A DNA stretch of 64,000 nt from Paenibacillus sp. E222 (GTDB taxonomy: Bacteria > Bacillota > Bacilli > Paenibacillales > Paenibacillaceae): positions 5,146,001 to 5,210,000 of the forward strand of contig NZ_CP058552.1 in assembly GCF_013401555.1 (NCBI RefSeq), read 5' to 3'. The notes under the pieces were generated by a model that was given only the letters and a program-made list of their open reading frames with translations, did not search any database and had not been told where the DNA came from. Numbering within the stretch: position 1 is the first letter of the stretch; the number at the start of each line of letters is the position of its first letter. This document shows, in pieces, positions 10,739 to 19,353 of this stretch. A program made the translations under genes and the position numbers.

Positions 10739-11671
10739 TTACATATCAGCCACAAACGCGGGAAGTTTGACATCCAGCAAGGCCATCGCTTCTTCCTTCT
10801 CACGACTGGTTACGTGGGTGTACACCGTGGTCGTTTGAATGGAGGAGTGACCCAGCAGCTCCTGAACCGTTCGCAGATCTGCTCCACGTCTAAGCATCAT
10901 GGTCGCGAATGAGTGACGCAGTTTATGACTGGAGTAGTTCACACGCTGATTGGAGGCTGATTCCTGCTGAAAGCGTTCAAAGGTTTCGGTCGATATAAGC
11001 TGAATACTGCGAATCGACAATCGTTTCCCCTTTTGCGAGACGAATAATGCCTCTTCTTTCGCCCGCCATGGATCCACTCGCTCCTGAAGAGCCTGGGATA
11101 ACAGTTCGGCAACGGTCTCTGGCACAGGCAATGTACGCCATTTTCGGCCCTTACCGAAAACGTCCAGCGTGCGCCGTTCCGCATTATAGTCTTTGCAGTT
11201 CAAGGCATGCACCTCTCCGACCCGCAATCCCATGTATCCCATGAGTAGAAAAATAGCCAGGTTTCGTGTACGATATTTGCCCTCCACCGATTGCAAAAAT
11301 CGTTCCAAACCGCTTTCGTCAAGGAAGACGGGGGCACGATTTTGCTCGGTTTTGGATTTCTTGATTCCGAAAGCCGGGTTATTGGTCACCAATTCAAGCT
11401 CAATCAATGACTTATAAAAACAGTTCACCGCTGCGTGTTTTCGATTCCGCGTCGAGTCACTGACCCCTCTTTCCCGAGCTCGGGATAAGAAAGATAACAC
11501 ATGAAGTTTTTTGACCTGCTCCAATGACTTCCCATGAATAGAGACGAGAAATTCAGCAACGTCACCTGTGTATGATTTTACCGTATGTCCCGTGTAGCCC
11601 GCATCTTTCATCCATATATGAAAAGCTTCAAGCTCATCGGCGTATTGCTCCTGAATCTCTTCGGTCATCAT
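10739..11671 (-). CDS. tyrosine recombinase (XerC/D-like)
   Basis: 310 residues. N-terminal SAM-like DNA-binding domain (1-95, with EAFHIWMKDAGYTGHTVKSY) and a full catalytic domain: Arg in MGLRVGEV, Lys in the GKGRKWR hairpin, HKLRHSF, LGHSS and the nucleophile in TTVYTHVT. It cuts and rejoins DNA as a tetramer. Length fits XerC/D (about 300), but the location is not next to the genes usually linked to chromosomal xerC, so a mobile-element or accessory recombinase is equally possible. It lies 27 nt after the unknown gene at 11699-12772 and is probably its co-transcribed partner. No attachment site was identified. Confidence 0.85.
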   Translation of the reverse strand: MMTEEIQEQYADELEAFHIWMKDAGYTGHTVKSYTGDVAEFLVSIHGKSLEQVKKLHVLSFLSRARERGVSDSTRNRKHAAVNCFYKSLIELELVTNNPAFGIKKSKTEQNRAPVFLDESGLERFLQSVEGKYRTRNLAIFLLMGYMGLRVGEVHALNCKDYNAERRTLDVFGKGRKWRTLPVPETVAELLSQALQERVDPWRAKEEALFVSQKGKRLSIRSIQLISTETFERFQQESASNQRVNYSSHKLRHSFATMMLRRGADLRTVQELLGHSSIQTTTVYTHVTSREKEEAMALLDVKLPAFVADM

Positions 11672-11698
11672 TTGTGTTCGTCACCACACTTCTATTTA

Positions 11699-12772
11699 TT
11701 AATCTACAATTACGACATCTATTAGTGGGATGATCGCCTCGGGCTGTCCCTCGGTGCGGGTGAGTACAAATGAAGGCAGTGGATTTTCGTGCAGTCCATT
11801 CACTGATTCACAGATCTGAACATACAAGTCCATATGCAACGTCTCCCCTTCACCCGCAACATCGATGACAGGCCATGCTTTCTCAGTACATGATGGCCAG
11901 TATGCCAATTCGTTTATCGGTACGATACTTAATCGTTTACTTTCAGGATGCACACGGTATATTCCCGTGGTCTGAGGTTCATCACCCAGCTTGTCTACCG
12001 AAAGTATAGTTCTCGAATGTTCATCTGGAGCTGAATATATTGAATAACACCATGGTGTTACTCCCCAGGCAATCGCCATGAGACCGTCCTCCAGCAAGGT
12101 GTCCGAAAGGTCACCCTGACTGAATTGTTCAATCAGATTATGGTTTCCAGAACCGATCAGATCTTCTACACGTTTCGCCATACGAGGCAGATCTGCGAGA
12201 ATAAAGCCACCACTGCCGTAGGAGTCAAACACATGATTATCCCGTGTCCAGACCTTCTCGGGTACAGCGTTCATCTGTACAACTTCGGCTGGAAACAGAC
12301 ATATCGCTACAGTTACCACCTGAGCATATTTCACCATGGCTTGCTGCTCGGGCTCCAATGGTCCCTCTGCGATGCGGGGTGTTTTGACATGCAGTGAAAT
12401 TCGCAGCTCATACTCCCCTTCTGCAAAGTCACCCCAATTCAATACGATCGGATGATCTATTCCTTCAATGGGAATGAGTGAGCATGTACTGTCTGGTCGC
12501 AGGGTAACTGCATATTGTGCAAATCCCAGCTCTTCCCCATATATGATAATGGCATCTTGCCGATCCAGCGGTGTATCCATATGCTGTGCAACTACCGATA
12601 CTTTGCGTCCATCCTTCAAACGGCGCTGCGGATCAATATCCAATTGAAATTCGTATGTATCCTCTGAATGTGAAATGATTAGCTTCGCCTCGGCAAGTAC
12701 AGATGAGTCAGCCAATGCAAAACCGAAATTCGAATTTTGGTGATGTTGATTGGTATGTAATGGTGTGTTCAT
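11699..12772 (-). CDS. conserved-looking protein of unknown function
   Basis: 357 residues; the ATG at 12772 has GGAGAGGGG about seven bases upstream. Soluble, acidic, no signal peptide or membrane segment. The first 160 residues look like a beta-rich domain (AKLIISHSEDTYEFQLDID, VSVVAQHMDTP), the middle is helical (ADLPRMAKRVEDLIGSG) and the end again beta-rich. No catalytic motif was recognised. The short gap to the tyrosine recombinase suggests an operon, but nothing in it points to DNA binding. Confidence 0.7.
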   Translation of the reverse strand: MNTPLHTNQHHQNSNFGFALADSSVLAEAKLIISHSEDTYEFQLDIDPQRRLKDGRKVSVVAQHMDTPLDRQDAIIIYGEELGFAQYAVTLRPDSTCSLIPIEGIDHPIVLNWGDFAEGEYELRISLHVKTPRIAEGPLEPEQQAMVKYAQVVTVAICLFPAEVVQMNAVPEKVWTRDNHVFDSYGSGGFILADLPRMAKRVEDLIGSGNHNLIEQFSQGDLSDTLLEDGLMAIAWGVTPWCYSIYSAPDEHSRTILSVDKLGDEPQTTGIYRVHPESKRLSIVPINELAYWPSCTEKAWPVIDVAGEGETLHMDLYVQICESVNGLHENPLPSFVLTRTEGQPEAIIPLIDVVIVD

Positions 12773-12941
12773 GATACATCCCCTCTCCTATGTCTGATGG
12801 CATGTCACACCCCCAAATATATGTCATATTTGCCCTGACCGCAACCCCGGTTCCGCTCACAAGGACAGATATATTACTTATTAGATACCCATATATAACC
12901 TTAAATATTACCGTTTTTTTTAAATCAAACGAACAGCTCAC

Positions 12942-12985
12942 AAAAAAAAGCCCCATACCGCGCCGCTTTGGCGATGCAGTATGAG
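12942..12985 (-). terminator. terminator of amino-acid permease gene
   Basis: On the minus strand CATACTGCATCGCC pairs with GGCGCGGTATG and is followed by GGGGCTTTTTTTT, a classical intrinsic terminator about 100 nt after the stop at 13084. The rest of 12773-13083 holds the leader of the 357-residue gene and nothing else recognised. Confidence 0.75.
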
Positions 12986-13083
12986 ACAATACAGTTGACT
13001 CTATTCACGTATAGTTCCAGTGTTACAACTTAATTTACTAACTTTTCACGATATCTCTACAATATAGGAATCAGCTATGACAG

Positions 13084-14523
13084 CTATTTCCCCTTTGTTG
13101 TTTTGAACGAGTCCGATATACGCCGTGCCGGATTCAAATGACTGTGATGACGACCGTAGGCAAAGTAGATGATTAAACCAATAATCAACCAGCCGAAAAA
13201 CGTAATCCAAGTCAGAGCCGCAAGACGTGTCATGAGATACATACAGCCAACAGCACTTAGAATAGGAATCAGTGGAACCAAAGGCACGCGGAATCCCCTT
13301 GTCAGTTCCGGGTTGTTTTTCCGCAATACGATAATCCCCAGACTCACAACCGCGAAAGCGAACAGTGTTCCGATGTTGGTCAACTCTGCCAGATGGCCAA
13401 GTGAGATGAATCCCGAGAATAAAGCGACGATGATTCCAGCAACCCAAGTTCCCGTAGCAGGTGTTTGGCTTTTGCCACTGACTTTGGAGAATACCGGAGA
13501 CAACAGTCCGTCCCGTGACATGGAATAAAGCAAACGTGTCTGACCATACATCATAACAAGTAATACCGTGGTAATTCCCGTAATCGCTCCAAGCGAAACA
13601 ATCCAGGACAAGCCCTTCAACTGCACAAATTCAAAGGCAAAAGCAACCGGATCGCTCACATTCAACATGTGAAAGGGCACCATTCCTGTCAGGATTAACG
13701 ATACCACGATGTAAAGTACGGTGCAGATTGCAAGGGATGCAATAATACCGATCGGCAAGTCCCGTTGAGGACGTTTCACTTCTTCCGCAGCTGTGGATAC
13801 CGCATCGAAACCAATGTAAGCAAAAAATACTGTTGCTGCCCCTGCGGTTACCCCTGAGATGCCAAACGGAAGAAACGGTTGCCAGTTATCTGGCTGTACA
13901 TAGAACACACCCACACCGATAAAGATCAGCACCACGATAATTTTAATCGCTACCATGATTCCGTTGGCACGAGCAGCCTCTTTCACCCCACGGGTGAGCA
14001 GGAATGTAATGATTAATGTGATCGCCGCTGCGGTGACATCAAAATAGGTTCCTTTTTCGGGACTAAATGCACTGGTGAGCGCATGGGGGATTTGCAACCC
14101 GAATCCGGACAATAACGTTTGAAAATATCCAGACCAGCCGCTGGCAACAGCCGCACTCGCAAATCCATACTCCAGAATAAGATCCCACCCAAGAATCCAG
14201 GCAATGACTTCGCCAAAAGCGGTATAGCTATACGTATACGCACTTCCTGAAGCAGGCACACTGGATGCAAACTCCGAGTAACACAAAGCAGCGAAGGCGC
14301 AGATAATACCTGCCAGCAGAAAAGACAGTACCAAACCGGGACCTGCATATTTTGCGGCAGCAACGCCTGTGAGTACAAAGATACCCGTACCGATAATCGC
14401 ACCTACCCCTAGAGTCATCAGATCCAATGGGCCAAGCACCCTTTTCAACATATTGCTTTCGTTATCTCCGGTGGCAATCGGCTTTTTTCTAAACAGGGAA
14501 GATCGATTCTGGTTTTGATTCAT
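13084..14523 (-). CDS. APC-family amino acid permease (YfnA-like)
   Basis: 479 residues from the ATG at 14523, preceded by GAGAGGA; the longer frame to 14589 lacks a site. Twelve or more hydrophobic segments, with the APC signature GVGAIIGTGIFVLTG in the first helix, GSAYTYSYTAFGE in helix 3, and FFAYIGFDAVSTAAEE in helix 6. These match cationic-amino-acid and YfnA-type proton symporters in the cell membrane. Substrate cannot be read from sequence. Monocistronic with a good terminator. Confidence 0.85.
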   Translation of the reverse strand: MNQNQNRSSLFRKKPIATGDNESNMLKRVLGPLDLMTLGVGAIIGTGIFVLTGVAAAKYAGPGLVLSFLLAGIICAFAALCYSEFASSVPASGSAYTYSYTAFGEVIAWILGWDLILEYGFASAAVASGWSGYFQTLLSGFGLQIPHALTSAFSPEKGTYFDVTAAAITLIITFLLTRGVKEAARANGIMVAIKIIVVLIFIGVGVFYVQPDNWQPFLPFGISGVTAGAATVFFAYIGFDAVSTAAEEVKRPQRDLPIGIIASLAICTVLYIVVSLILTGMVPFHMLNVSDPVAFAFEFVQLKGLSWIVSLGAITGITTVLLVMMYGQTRLLYSMSRDGLLSPVFSKVSGKSQTPATGTWVAGIIVALFSGFISLGHLAELTNIGTLFAFAVVSLGIIVLRKNNPELTRGFRVPLVPLIPILSAVGCMYLMTRLAALTWITFFGWLIIGLIIYFAYGRHHSHLNPARRISDSFKTTKGK

Positions 14524-15064
14524 ACACAGTTTCCTCTCGTGTTGAAAATATGAATGTGTCCTATACTTTACGAATTTTGTTTTGTTCATCTGTTCTATGA
14601 AAAAGCCCTTTGTTCTATCTTACTAGCCAACTACAAAAATCTATTGATTTCTACACTTTGTCGCGTTGCTTTGTTAAATTTATTCTGGGAAGATCGTATA
14701 TTTTGTGCGATTCAGGCGGAAATTATCATGATCTGTTGGACAGGGACGAATATGAAAATCGATTTAAACGAAAACTGCGTATAATTTATATTATGCGCAG
14801 TTTTTTAACCCCTTTTTTCTATAACAAAACATTATTAACTCGTTGTTACATGCAACTATGTAAATAGAGTGACTTTTCGCCTCTTTTTGCGGTTTATTTC
14901 TTGCTCCCTCTGTCATGACGCACCATAAACAGGTACGCCAAAGAGCCGCATATCCGTATGCGGCCCACACTCGCAACACTATTAGATCCATAATTCAGAT
15001 AAGGACATCCACTCTATTGAATTCTGAAAAAGAATTACTCTTTCATTCACATGGATCATCTAAC
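14524..15064. other. 541-bp intergenic region with two hairpins
   Basis: No convincing gene. It holds the leader of the permease gene, a 14-pair hairpin at 14771-14804 (AAAACTGCG / CGCAGTTTT, followed by TT on the plus strand) that may be a bidirectional terminator, and a second hairpin at 14945-14964 (GCCGCAT / ATGCGGC) about 100 nt after the amidohydrolase stop. Confidence 0.45.
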
Positions 15065-16441
15065 TTATGAAAATACAATTCGCTCTGCATCCGACATCCG
15101 ATATTGAGATAGCAGATATTCCTTGCTGTCCAAAGCCTTCCGACGAACCTCGTTCAGATCGACATGCAGCAGCTTGCCTTCACGCTTCACGGGCCGACCT
15201 GCTACAAACACGGTATCCACATTCGATGGATTGGCAAATTGAACGACGGCTCCAACCGGATCATGCACCGGGAACAAATTAAGGTCGGTGGTTCGGATCA
15301 TAATCAGATCTGCTTCTTTACCTGGCGTAAGTGTGCCTATCTTTCTTTCAAGTCCCAGAGCCTTTGCTCCAGCAGAAGTTGCAAATCTTAGCACTTGACT
15401 GGATTGCAGATTTAGCTCCCCAGGCATTTCACATTGTTGCAAAAGTTGTTCATTGCCTCTGGAACGCTCGGCCTGAAGTGCAAATTTCATCTGGGAGAAC
15501 ATATCCCCACCTGTTGATGTTACAACATCCACTCCGAGCGTTGGAGTTCCTCCATGTTCGAGAAAGTACCCCGTTGCCGGATACCCGTGCCCCATCATCA
15601 TCTCCACTTCCGGTGTAACAGACAGTGAGGCGCCGCTATCGGCCAACATTTTATACTCATCCGTATCCATCGTATTACCGTGTACGACGTTCAGACTTGG
15701 GCTCAGTAAACCAGCCTCATACATTTTACTTATCGAACGATCTACAGATCCCCAGCTTCCAAAGCCAACATGCATGGAACATATCGCATCCAGCTCTTGG
15801 GCAAGCTGAATTTCCTTCACTGTGGTATCCCAATGGCTGAACTCCGGTCCACGAATAGCTAGGCCGAACGTAAGCAACTGATCCCGTGAGGAAAAATACT
15901 GTTCCTTGATTCTTCTCACATCATTCGAATACGTCAGCTGGCTCTCTCTGTTCCAGTAGGTAGTCTCACCCGGTACACCATAAGCGAAAACCGACCGAAT
16001 CCCCGCATCCTGAAGTCCGCGAATCAGTTCATCCGTGTGCTCCGGTGAATACGGCATACTCCAGTCAAGTAGCGTGGTCACTCCTGCGTTAAGCGCTTCC
16101 AATGAACCTAGCAAATTGGCGATATAGCTGTCTTGTGGCCGGAGTTTACTTCCCATCGCCCCATAGTAGAGATTTTGCAGATAGACCGGCAGTGACCAGT
16201 TCGTTCCCGCTGTTTTTACAAGCGACTCCCACACATGCCTGTGCGTATCTACAAGTCCAGGGAGTATGATCATCTCCGATGCATCTATCACTTCCGCTTC
16301 CGTGCAACTCAGATCAGGCTGAATAGCAGTAATAAGAGAATCCTCAATGAGAACGTCCGCCCGCTTATATTGACCCACCGACGAATCCATAGACAATACA
16401 CAACCATTTTTCAGTAGATAACTTGTCCCCACAAGACACAT
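15065..16441 (-). CDS. amidohydrolase (ATZ/TRZ, cytosine-deaminase-like)
   Basis: About 458 residues. Metal-dependent hydrolase of the amidohydrolase superfamily: LPGLVDTHRH carries the first two His ligands near residue 65, SMHVGFG the third, VVHGNTM the fourth and LGVDVVTS the Asp. The C-terminal GTLTPGKEADLIMI returns to the beta-sandwich typical of ATZ/TRZ and cytosine deaminase enzymes. Substrate unknown, probably a deaminated N-heterocycle or amide. The start is uncertain: ATG 16441 is given, but GTG 16432 has GGAG nine bases upstream and is better placed; TTG 16447 also opens the frame. Single gene. Confidence 0.8.
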   Translation of the reverse strand: MCLVGTSYLLKNGCVLSMDSSVGQYKRADVLIEDSLITAIQPDLSCTEAEVIDASEMIILPGLVDTHRHVWESLVKTAGTNWSLPVYLQNLYYGAMGSKLRPQDSYIANLLGSLEALNAGVTTLLDWSMPYSPEHTDELIRGLQDAGIRSVFAYGVPGETTYWNRESQLTYSNDVRRIKEQYFSSRDQLLTFGLAIRGPEFSHWDTTVKEIQLAQELDAICSMHVGFGSWGSVDRSISKMYEAGLLSPSLNVVHGNTMDTDEYKMLADSGASLSVTPEVEMMMGHGYPATGYFLEHGGTPTLGVDVVTSTGGDMFSQMKFALQAERSRGNEQLLQQCEMPGELNLQSSQVLRFATSAGAKALGLERKIGTLTPGKEADLIMIRTTDLNLFPVHDPVGAVVQFANPSNVDTVFVAGRPVKREGKLLHVDLNEVRRKALDSKEYLLSQYRMSDAERIVFS

Positions 16442-16662
16442 CTCCAATCATTGTTTTTTTGTTGGATATACGCTTGAATCCCGAGTGTTAATCTCTGACT
16501 GAATTGAATTGAATTGACTGAACTACTAACTGAATTATTTTAAGTACATATATATTATATAGCAGTTATTGGTAACATGCAATTTCTGGATTTAAATATT
16601 TTCTTTGGAGTATTTTCCTGGTTGTCGCAAAGTACAGCAAATCACACTTTCAGTGTATACGC

Positions 16663-17223
16663 CTACTCTTGCTGCTGTTCCTTCTTCCGTTTTGCCCGAA
16701 ACCTTCTAACCTTCATCAGATTACCACACATCTTGTCATCACAATATTTCTGGGTTCTACTGCGTGTATCGTCATAGAAAATCCAGCGACAATCTGCATT
16801 GTCACAGATACGAATTCTTCCCCCATCCCCTTCAACTACTGTGATTGCAAAATCGGCTGCGACCTCTGCCATGACCTGCTGCCAACGAGTTCCCACAGGA
16901 ATAAGTGAAAGTTTCAGTCCCTCATCTCCAGCGTTCAGTCTTCTTATGACTTGACCTTCCTTCATCTTGGCGTTAAGCCATTCCTGATCTTTGCTCGATA
17001 ATGGATTTCCTTCAGATAAACGAGTTGCAAGAGCCTGCAATTCATTTCTAAAGTTTCTCAAGGCTTCCTCCTCTTCAGAAGAAGCAGGTACAGATGCATT
17101 CAGTTGCCATTGTTTAAGAAATCCTTGCTGCCATTCGGTTTTGCCAACCCTGTCCTCTGAACGATCCCCACCACGCCAGTCGTGGTAATCACTGTTCACA
17201 AAATCAGTCCATAGTCTATCCAT
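16663..17223 (-). CDS. CGNR zinc-finger (ABATE-type) regulator
   Basis: 186 residues, ATG at 17223 with GGAGGT six bases upstream. The C-terminus carries the CGNR finger: RICDNADCRWIFYDD, then QKYCDDKMCGNLMKVRRFR, that is C-x4-C...C-x4-C-GN with a basic tail that should bind DNA. The N-terminal 120 residues match the helical stress-sensing part of ABATE proteins in layout. It is transcribed away from a DinB gene and shares its control region, where paired TTGTAAC/GTTAC repeats lie, so it probably regulates that gene and itself. Confidence 0.82.
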   Translation of the reverse strand: MDRLWTDFVNSDYHDWRGGDRSEDRVGKTEWQQGFLKQWQLNASVPASSEEEEALRNFRNELQALATRLSEGNPLSSKDQEWLNAKMKEGQVIRRLNAGDEGLKLSLIPVGTRWQQVMAEVAADFAITVVEGDGGRIRICDNADCRWIFYDDTRSRTQKYCDDKMCGNLMKVRRFRAKRKKEQQQE

Positions 17224-17239
17224 ACGTACCTCCGCTAAA

Positions 17240-17332
17240 TTGTAACTTCCTAAAACGAAAAAGATAGTTACAAACATTCATGTTTGGGTTATATTAATTG
17301 TAACCACATTTTTGCACTTTAGCTAGTTACCA
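17240..17332. promoter_or_regulatory. paired TTGTAAC / GTTAC inverted repeats
   Basis: TTGTAAC (17240-17246) and GTTACAA (17267-17273) are 20 nt apart; TTGTAAC (17298-17304) and GTTACCA (17326-17332) are 21 nt apart. Between them AAACATTCATGTTT (17270-17283) is another dyad. The set lies exactly between two divergent genes, so it is a candidate operator array for the CGNR protein. Confidence 0.45.
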
Positions 17333-17359
17333 TGAACTTATTTTAGGGAGGAAAAATCA

Positions 17360-17857
17360 ATGACTACAACAGCAACAGAACTATTGCTCATTCAGAAAGA
17401 TGATACCTGGGATCAATGTAACTGGATTGTGCCTTTATCCAAGGCAATCGAAGGACTGACTGCTGAACAGGCAACCTGGGTTCCATCATCCGGTGGATTA
17501 AGCATCTGGCAGTTGGTCAACCATATGTATTACTATAATCATCGTTTGTTGAGTCGCATTCAGGGCAAAACACCCTCCGGTACACCTGCCGAAAACAATG
17601 AATCCACCTTTGGAGATCCTGGCGACCCTTCCGATACCACTGGCTGGAGTACACTTATGCAAAATACAACACTATTAGCCGGACAGCTTCGTGATCAGCT
17701 CGCTTCATTAGAAGAATCTGATCTTGAAGCCTCTTACATGAATACGGATGAAAAATGGGCACATGCACTTGCCCGCTGGCTGCTCCACGATGCGTATCAT
17801 GCAGGACAGATTGTATTACTACGCAGACAACAGGGAAGCTGGAATATCATATTCTAA
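17360..17857 (+). CDS. DinB-family protein
   Basis: 165 residues with GGGAGG before the ATG. Four-helix-bundle layout of the DinB/YfiT metalloproteins: metal-site histidines appear in LVNHMYYYNHR and LLHDAYHAGQI. Members are often thiol-dependent S-transferases or stress proteins; the substrate here is unknown. Divergent from the CGNR regulator gene, with which it probably forms a regulated pair. Confidence 0.85.
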   Translation: MTTTATELLLIQKDDTWDQCNWIVPLSKAIEGLTAEQATWVPSSGGLSIWQLVNHMYYYNHRLLSRIQGKTPSGTPAENNESTFGDPGDPSDTTGWSTLMQNTTLLAGQLRDQLASLEESDLEASYMNTDEKWAHALARWLLHDAYHAGQIVLLRRQQGSWNIIF

Positions 17858-17943
17858 AAAAACACTTGAACTGCTAGCGCTTACAGGAATAAGATGGACT
17901 TATTAATGTTACAGCTTGTTCAATACACAATATAATTGAATAG

Positions 17944-18089
17944 GATCTTCGGGGTAGGGTGCAATTCCCAACCGGCGGTGATGTTCTTCGGAACCAGCCC
18001 GCGACTCGCTGTTTGACCCAATGTAGGGATTCAGCGACTGACTTGGTGTGACTCCAAGGCCGACGGTACAGTCCGGATGAGAGAAGATC
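17944..18089 (+). promoter_or_regulatory. FMN riboswitch (RFN element)
   Basis: Matches the RFN consensus in order: GATCTTC opening the P1 stem, CGGGGTAGGGTG, CCCAACCGGCGGTGATG, CCAGCCCGCGA, GACTTGG...CCAAGGCCGACGGTACAGTCCGGATGAGAG, then GAAGATC closing P1. It binds FMN in the nascent leader. The hairpin at 18147-18187 is its expression platform, switching off the transporter gene that follows when FMN is abundant. Confidence 0.95.
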
Positions 18090-18146
18090 AACACATTAAC
18101 ATGCCGTTAACGAAAGGCTTATTTTCGTACGACATGTCAATGATTG

Positions 18147-18187
18147 AGCCCCCGTTTATTTGGTGTATACCAAAACGGGGGCTTTTG
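18147..18187 (+). terminator. riboswitch expression-platform terminator
   Basis: AGCCCCCGTTT... pairs with ...AAACGGGGGCT (18173-18183), then TTTTG. It lies 57 nt after the RFN element and 50 nt before the transporter start, so bound FMN should favour termination here. Confidence 0.85.
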
Positions 18188-18236
18188 TCGACTTTGCCAA
18201 CTGAAGATTCCGTGTTCTGACGAAGGAGTCCTGAAT

Positions 18237-19217
18237 ATGGAAAAGACCCAACATGCATCAACAGTTTACCTCAAGGAACGAAGCAATACCGGATTCTGGC
18301 TCGTCGTGCTTGGCGCCGCCCTCTGGGGTGTAGATCCGCTGTTCCGCATTATTTTGCTTAAAACGATGACCTCCACTCAGATTGTACTGGTGGAACATAT
18401 TATTGTCAGCCTTGTAGCTATTCCCGTGTTATGGAAGTTCCGGGCTGATCTGAAAAACCTGCGTGCACGGCACTGGATTGCCGTGATCTTTATCTCCTGG
18501 GGAGGATCTGCTCTCGCTACAGTATTGTTTACCCTTGCGCTCACGCATAACGATCCCAACACGGTTTTGTTATTGCAAAAGATGCAGCCGCTATTTGCGA
18601 TTGTTCTGGCTAAGCTTTTGTTGAAAGAAACATTGCCTCGTCGCTTCGGTGGACTGTTTATCATAGCACTTGCAGGAACATACCTGCTCACGTTCGGATT
18701 CACTCTTCCCCTTGGCAACTGGAACAATTGGATTCATGCAGGCAGCCTGTTATCACTGGGTGCAGCTGCCTTGTGGGGCGGTTCAACGGTTATGGGGCGG
18801 CTGATGCTGGGGCAAACCCGTTATGAAACGGTCACCTCCCTGCGCTTTGTCGTAGCCTTGCCACTGCTGATCTTTATGACGTGGAACGAAGGTGCTGCCT
18901 GGACATTCCCTTCCGCTACAGGTGAACAGGCGGCTGTGGCACTTAATATTCTGGGTCAGGCCTTACTGCCAGGCTTACTGAGTCTTCTGTTATATTACAA
19001 AGGTCTCTCTTCCACCAAGGCCTCAGTTGCAACACTTGCAGAACTGAGCTTCCCGATGGCCGGTGTACTGGTAAACTGGATTGCATTCCGTACTTTAATT
19101 ACCTGGGAGCAGCTGTTGGGTTTCATCCTCATCTGGATCGCCCTATTCGCCATCTCCAAACAGCAAGAACGCTCAGCGACTCCGGCTGATGGTGCACCAA
19201 AGCTTCGTACAAATTAA
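18237..19217 (+). CDS. EamA/DMT-family transporter, candidate flavin importer
   Basis: 326 residues from the ATG at 18237, with GAAGGAG eight bases upstream. Ten hydrophobic segments in two EamA-like halves: an LGAALWGVDP motif early and LGAAALWGGSTVMGR at the start of the second half. These drug/metabolite transporters are secondary carriers of the cell membrane. Control by an FMN riboswitch makes flavin transport the most likely job; riboswitch-linked DMT proteins (ImpX, RibN) have been described in other bacteria, so this could be an ImpX-type protein. The link is inferred from context, not from the sequence of the carrier. Confidence 0.82.
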   Translation: MEKTQHASTVYLKERSNTGFWLVVLGAALWGVDPLFRIILLKTMTSTQIVLVEHIIVSLVAIPVLWKFRADLKNLRARHWIAVIFISWGGSALATVLFTLALTHNDPNTVLLLQKMQPLFAIVLAKLLLKETLPRRFGGLFIIALAGTYLLTFGFTLPLGNWNNWIHAGSLLSLGAAALWGGSTVMGRLMLGQTRYETVTSLRFVVALPLLIFMTWNEGAAWTFPSATGEQAAVALNILGQALLPGLLSLLLYYKGLSSTKASVATLAELSFPMAGVLVNWIAFRTLITWEQLLGFILIWIALFAISKQQERSATPADGAPKLRTN

Positions 19218-19241
19218 ATTTTATATAAAAGCCAATCAATT

Positions 19242-19281
19242 AAGGCACTGCACATCCTTCAAGATGTACAGTGCCTTTTGT
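19242..19281 (+). terminator. terminator after EamA gene
   Basis: AAGGCACTGCACATC pairs with GATGTACAGTGCCTT with one mismatch and is followed by TTGTCTTTT. It ends the riboswitch transcript. Confidence 0.8.
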
Positions 19282-19353
19282 CTTTTCGCTATTCCGGTGG
19301 TACGATGACTTATGAAATAGTAGATCAAGTTAATTTAGAGAGGAACGATCATC

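Noticed and set aside
12941..12950. A-run as a strong promoter element
   Set aside because: On the minus strand it is the U-tract of a terminator.
14554..14867. Small plus-strand frames in the gap after the permease gene
   Set aside because: No ribosome site, no family, and they overlap hairpins.
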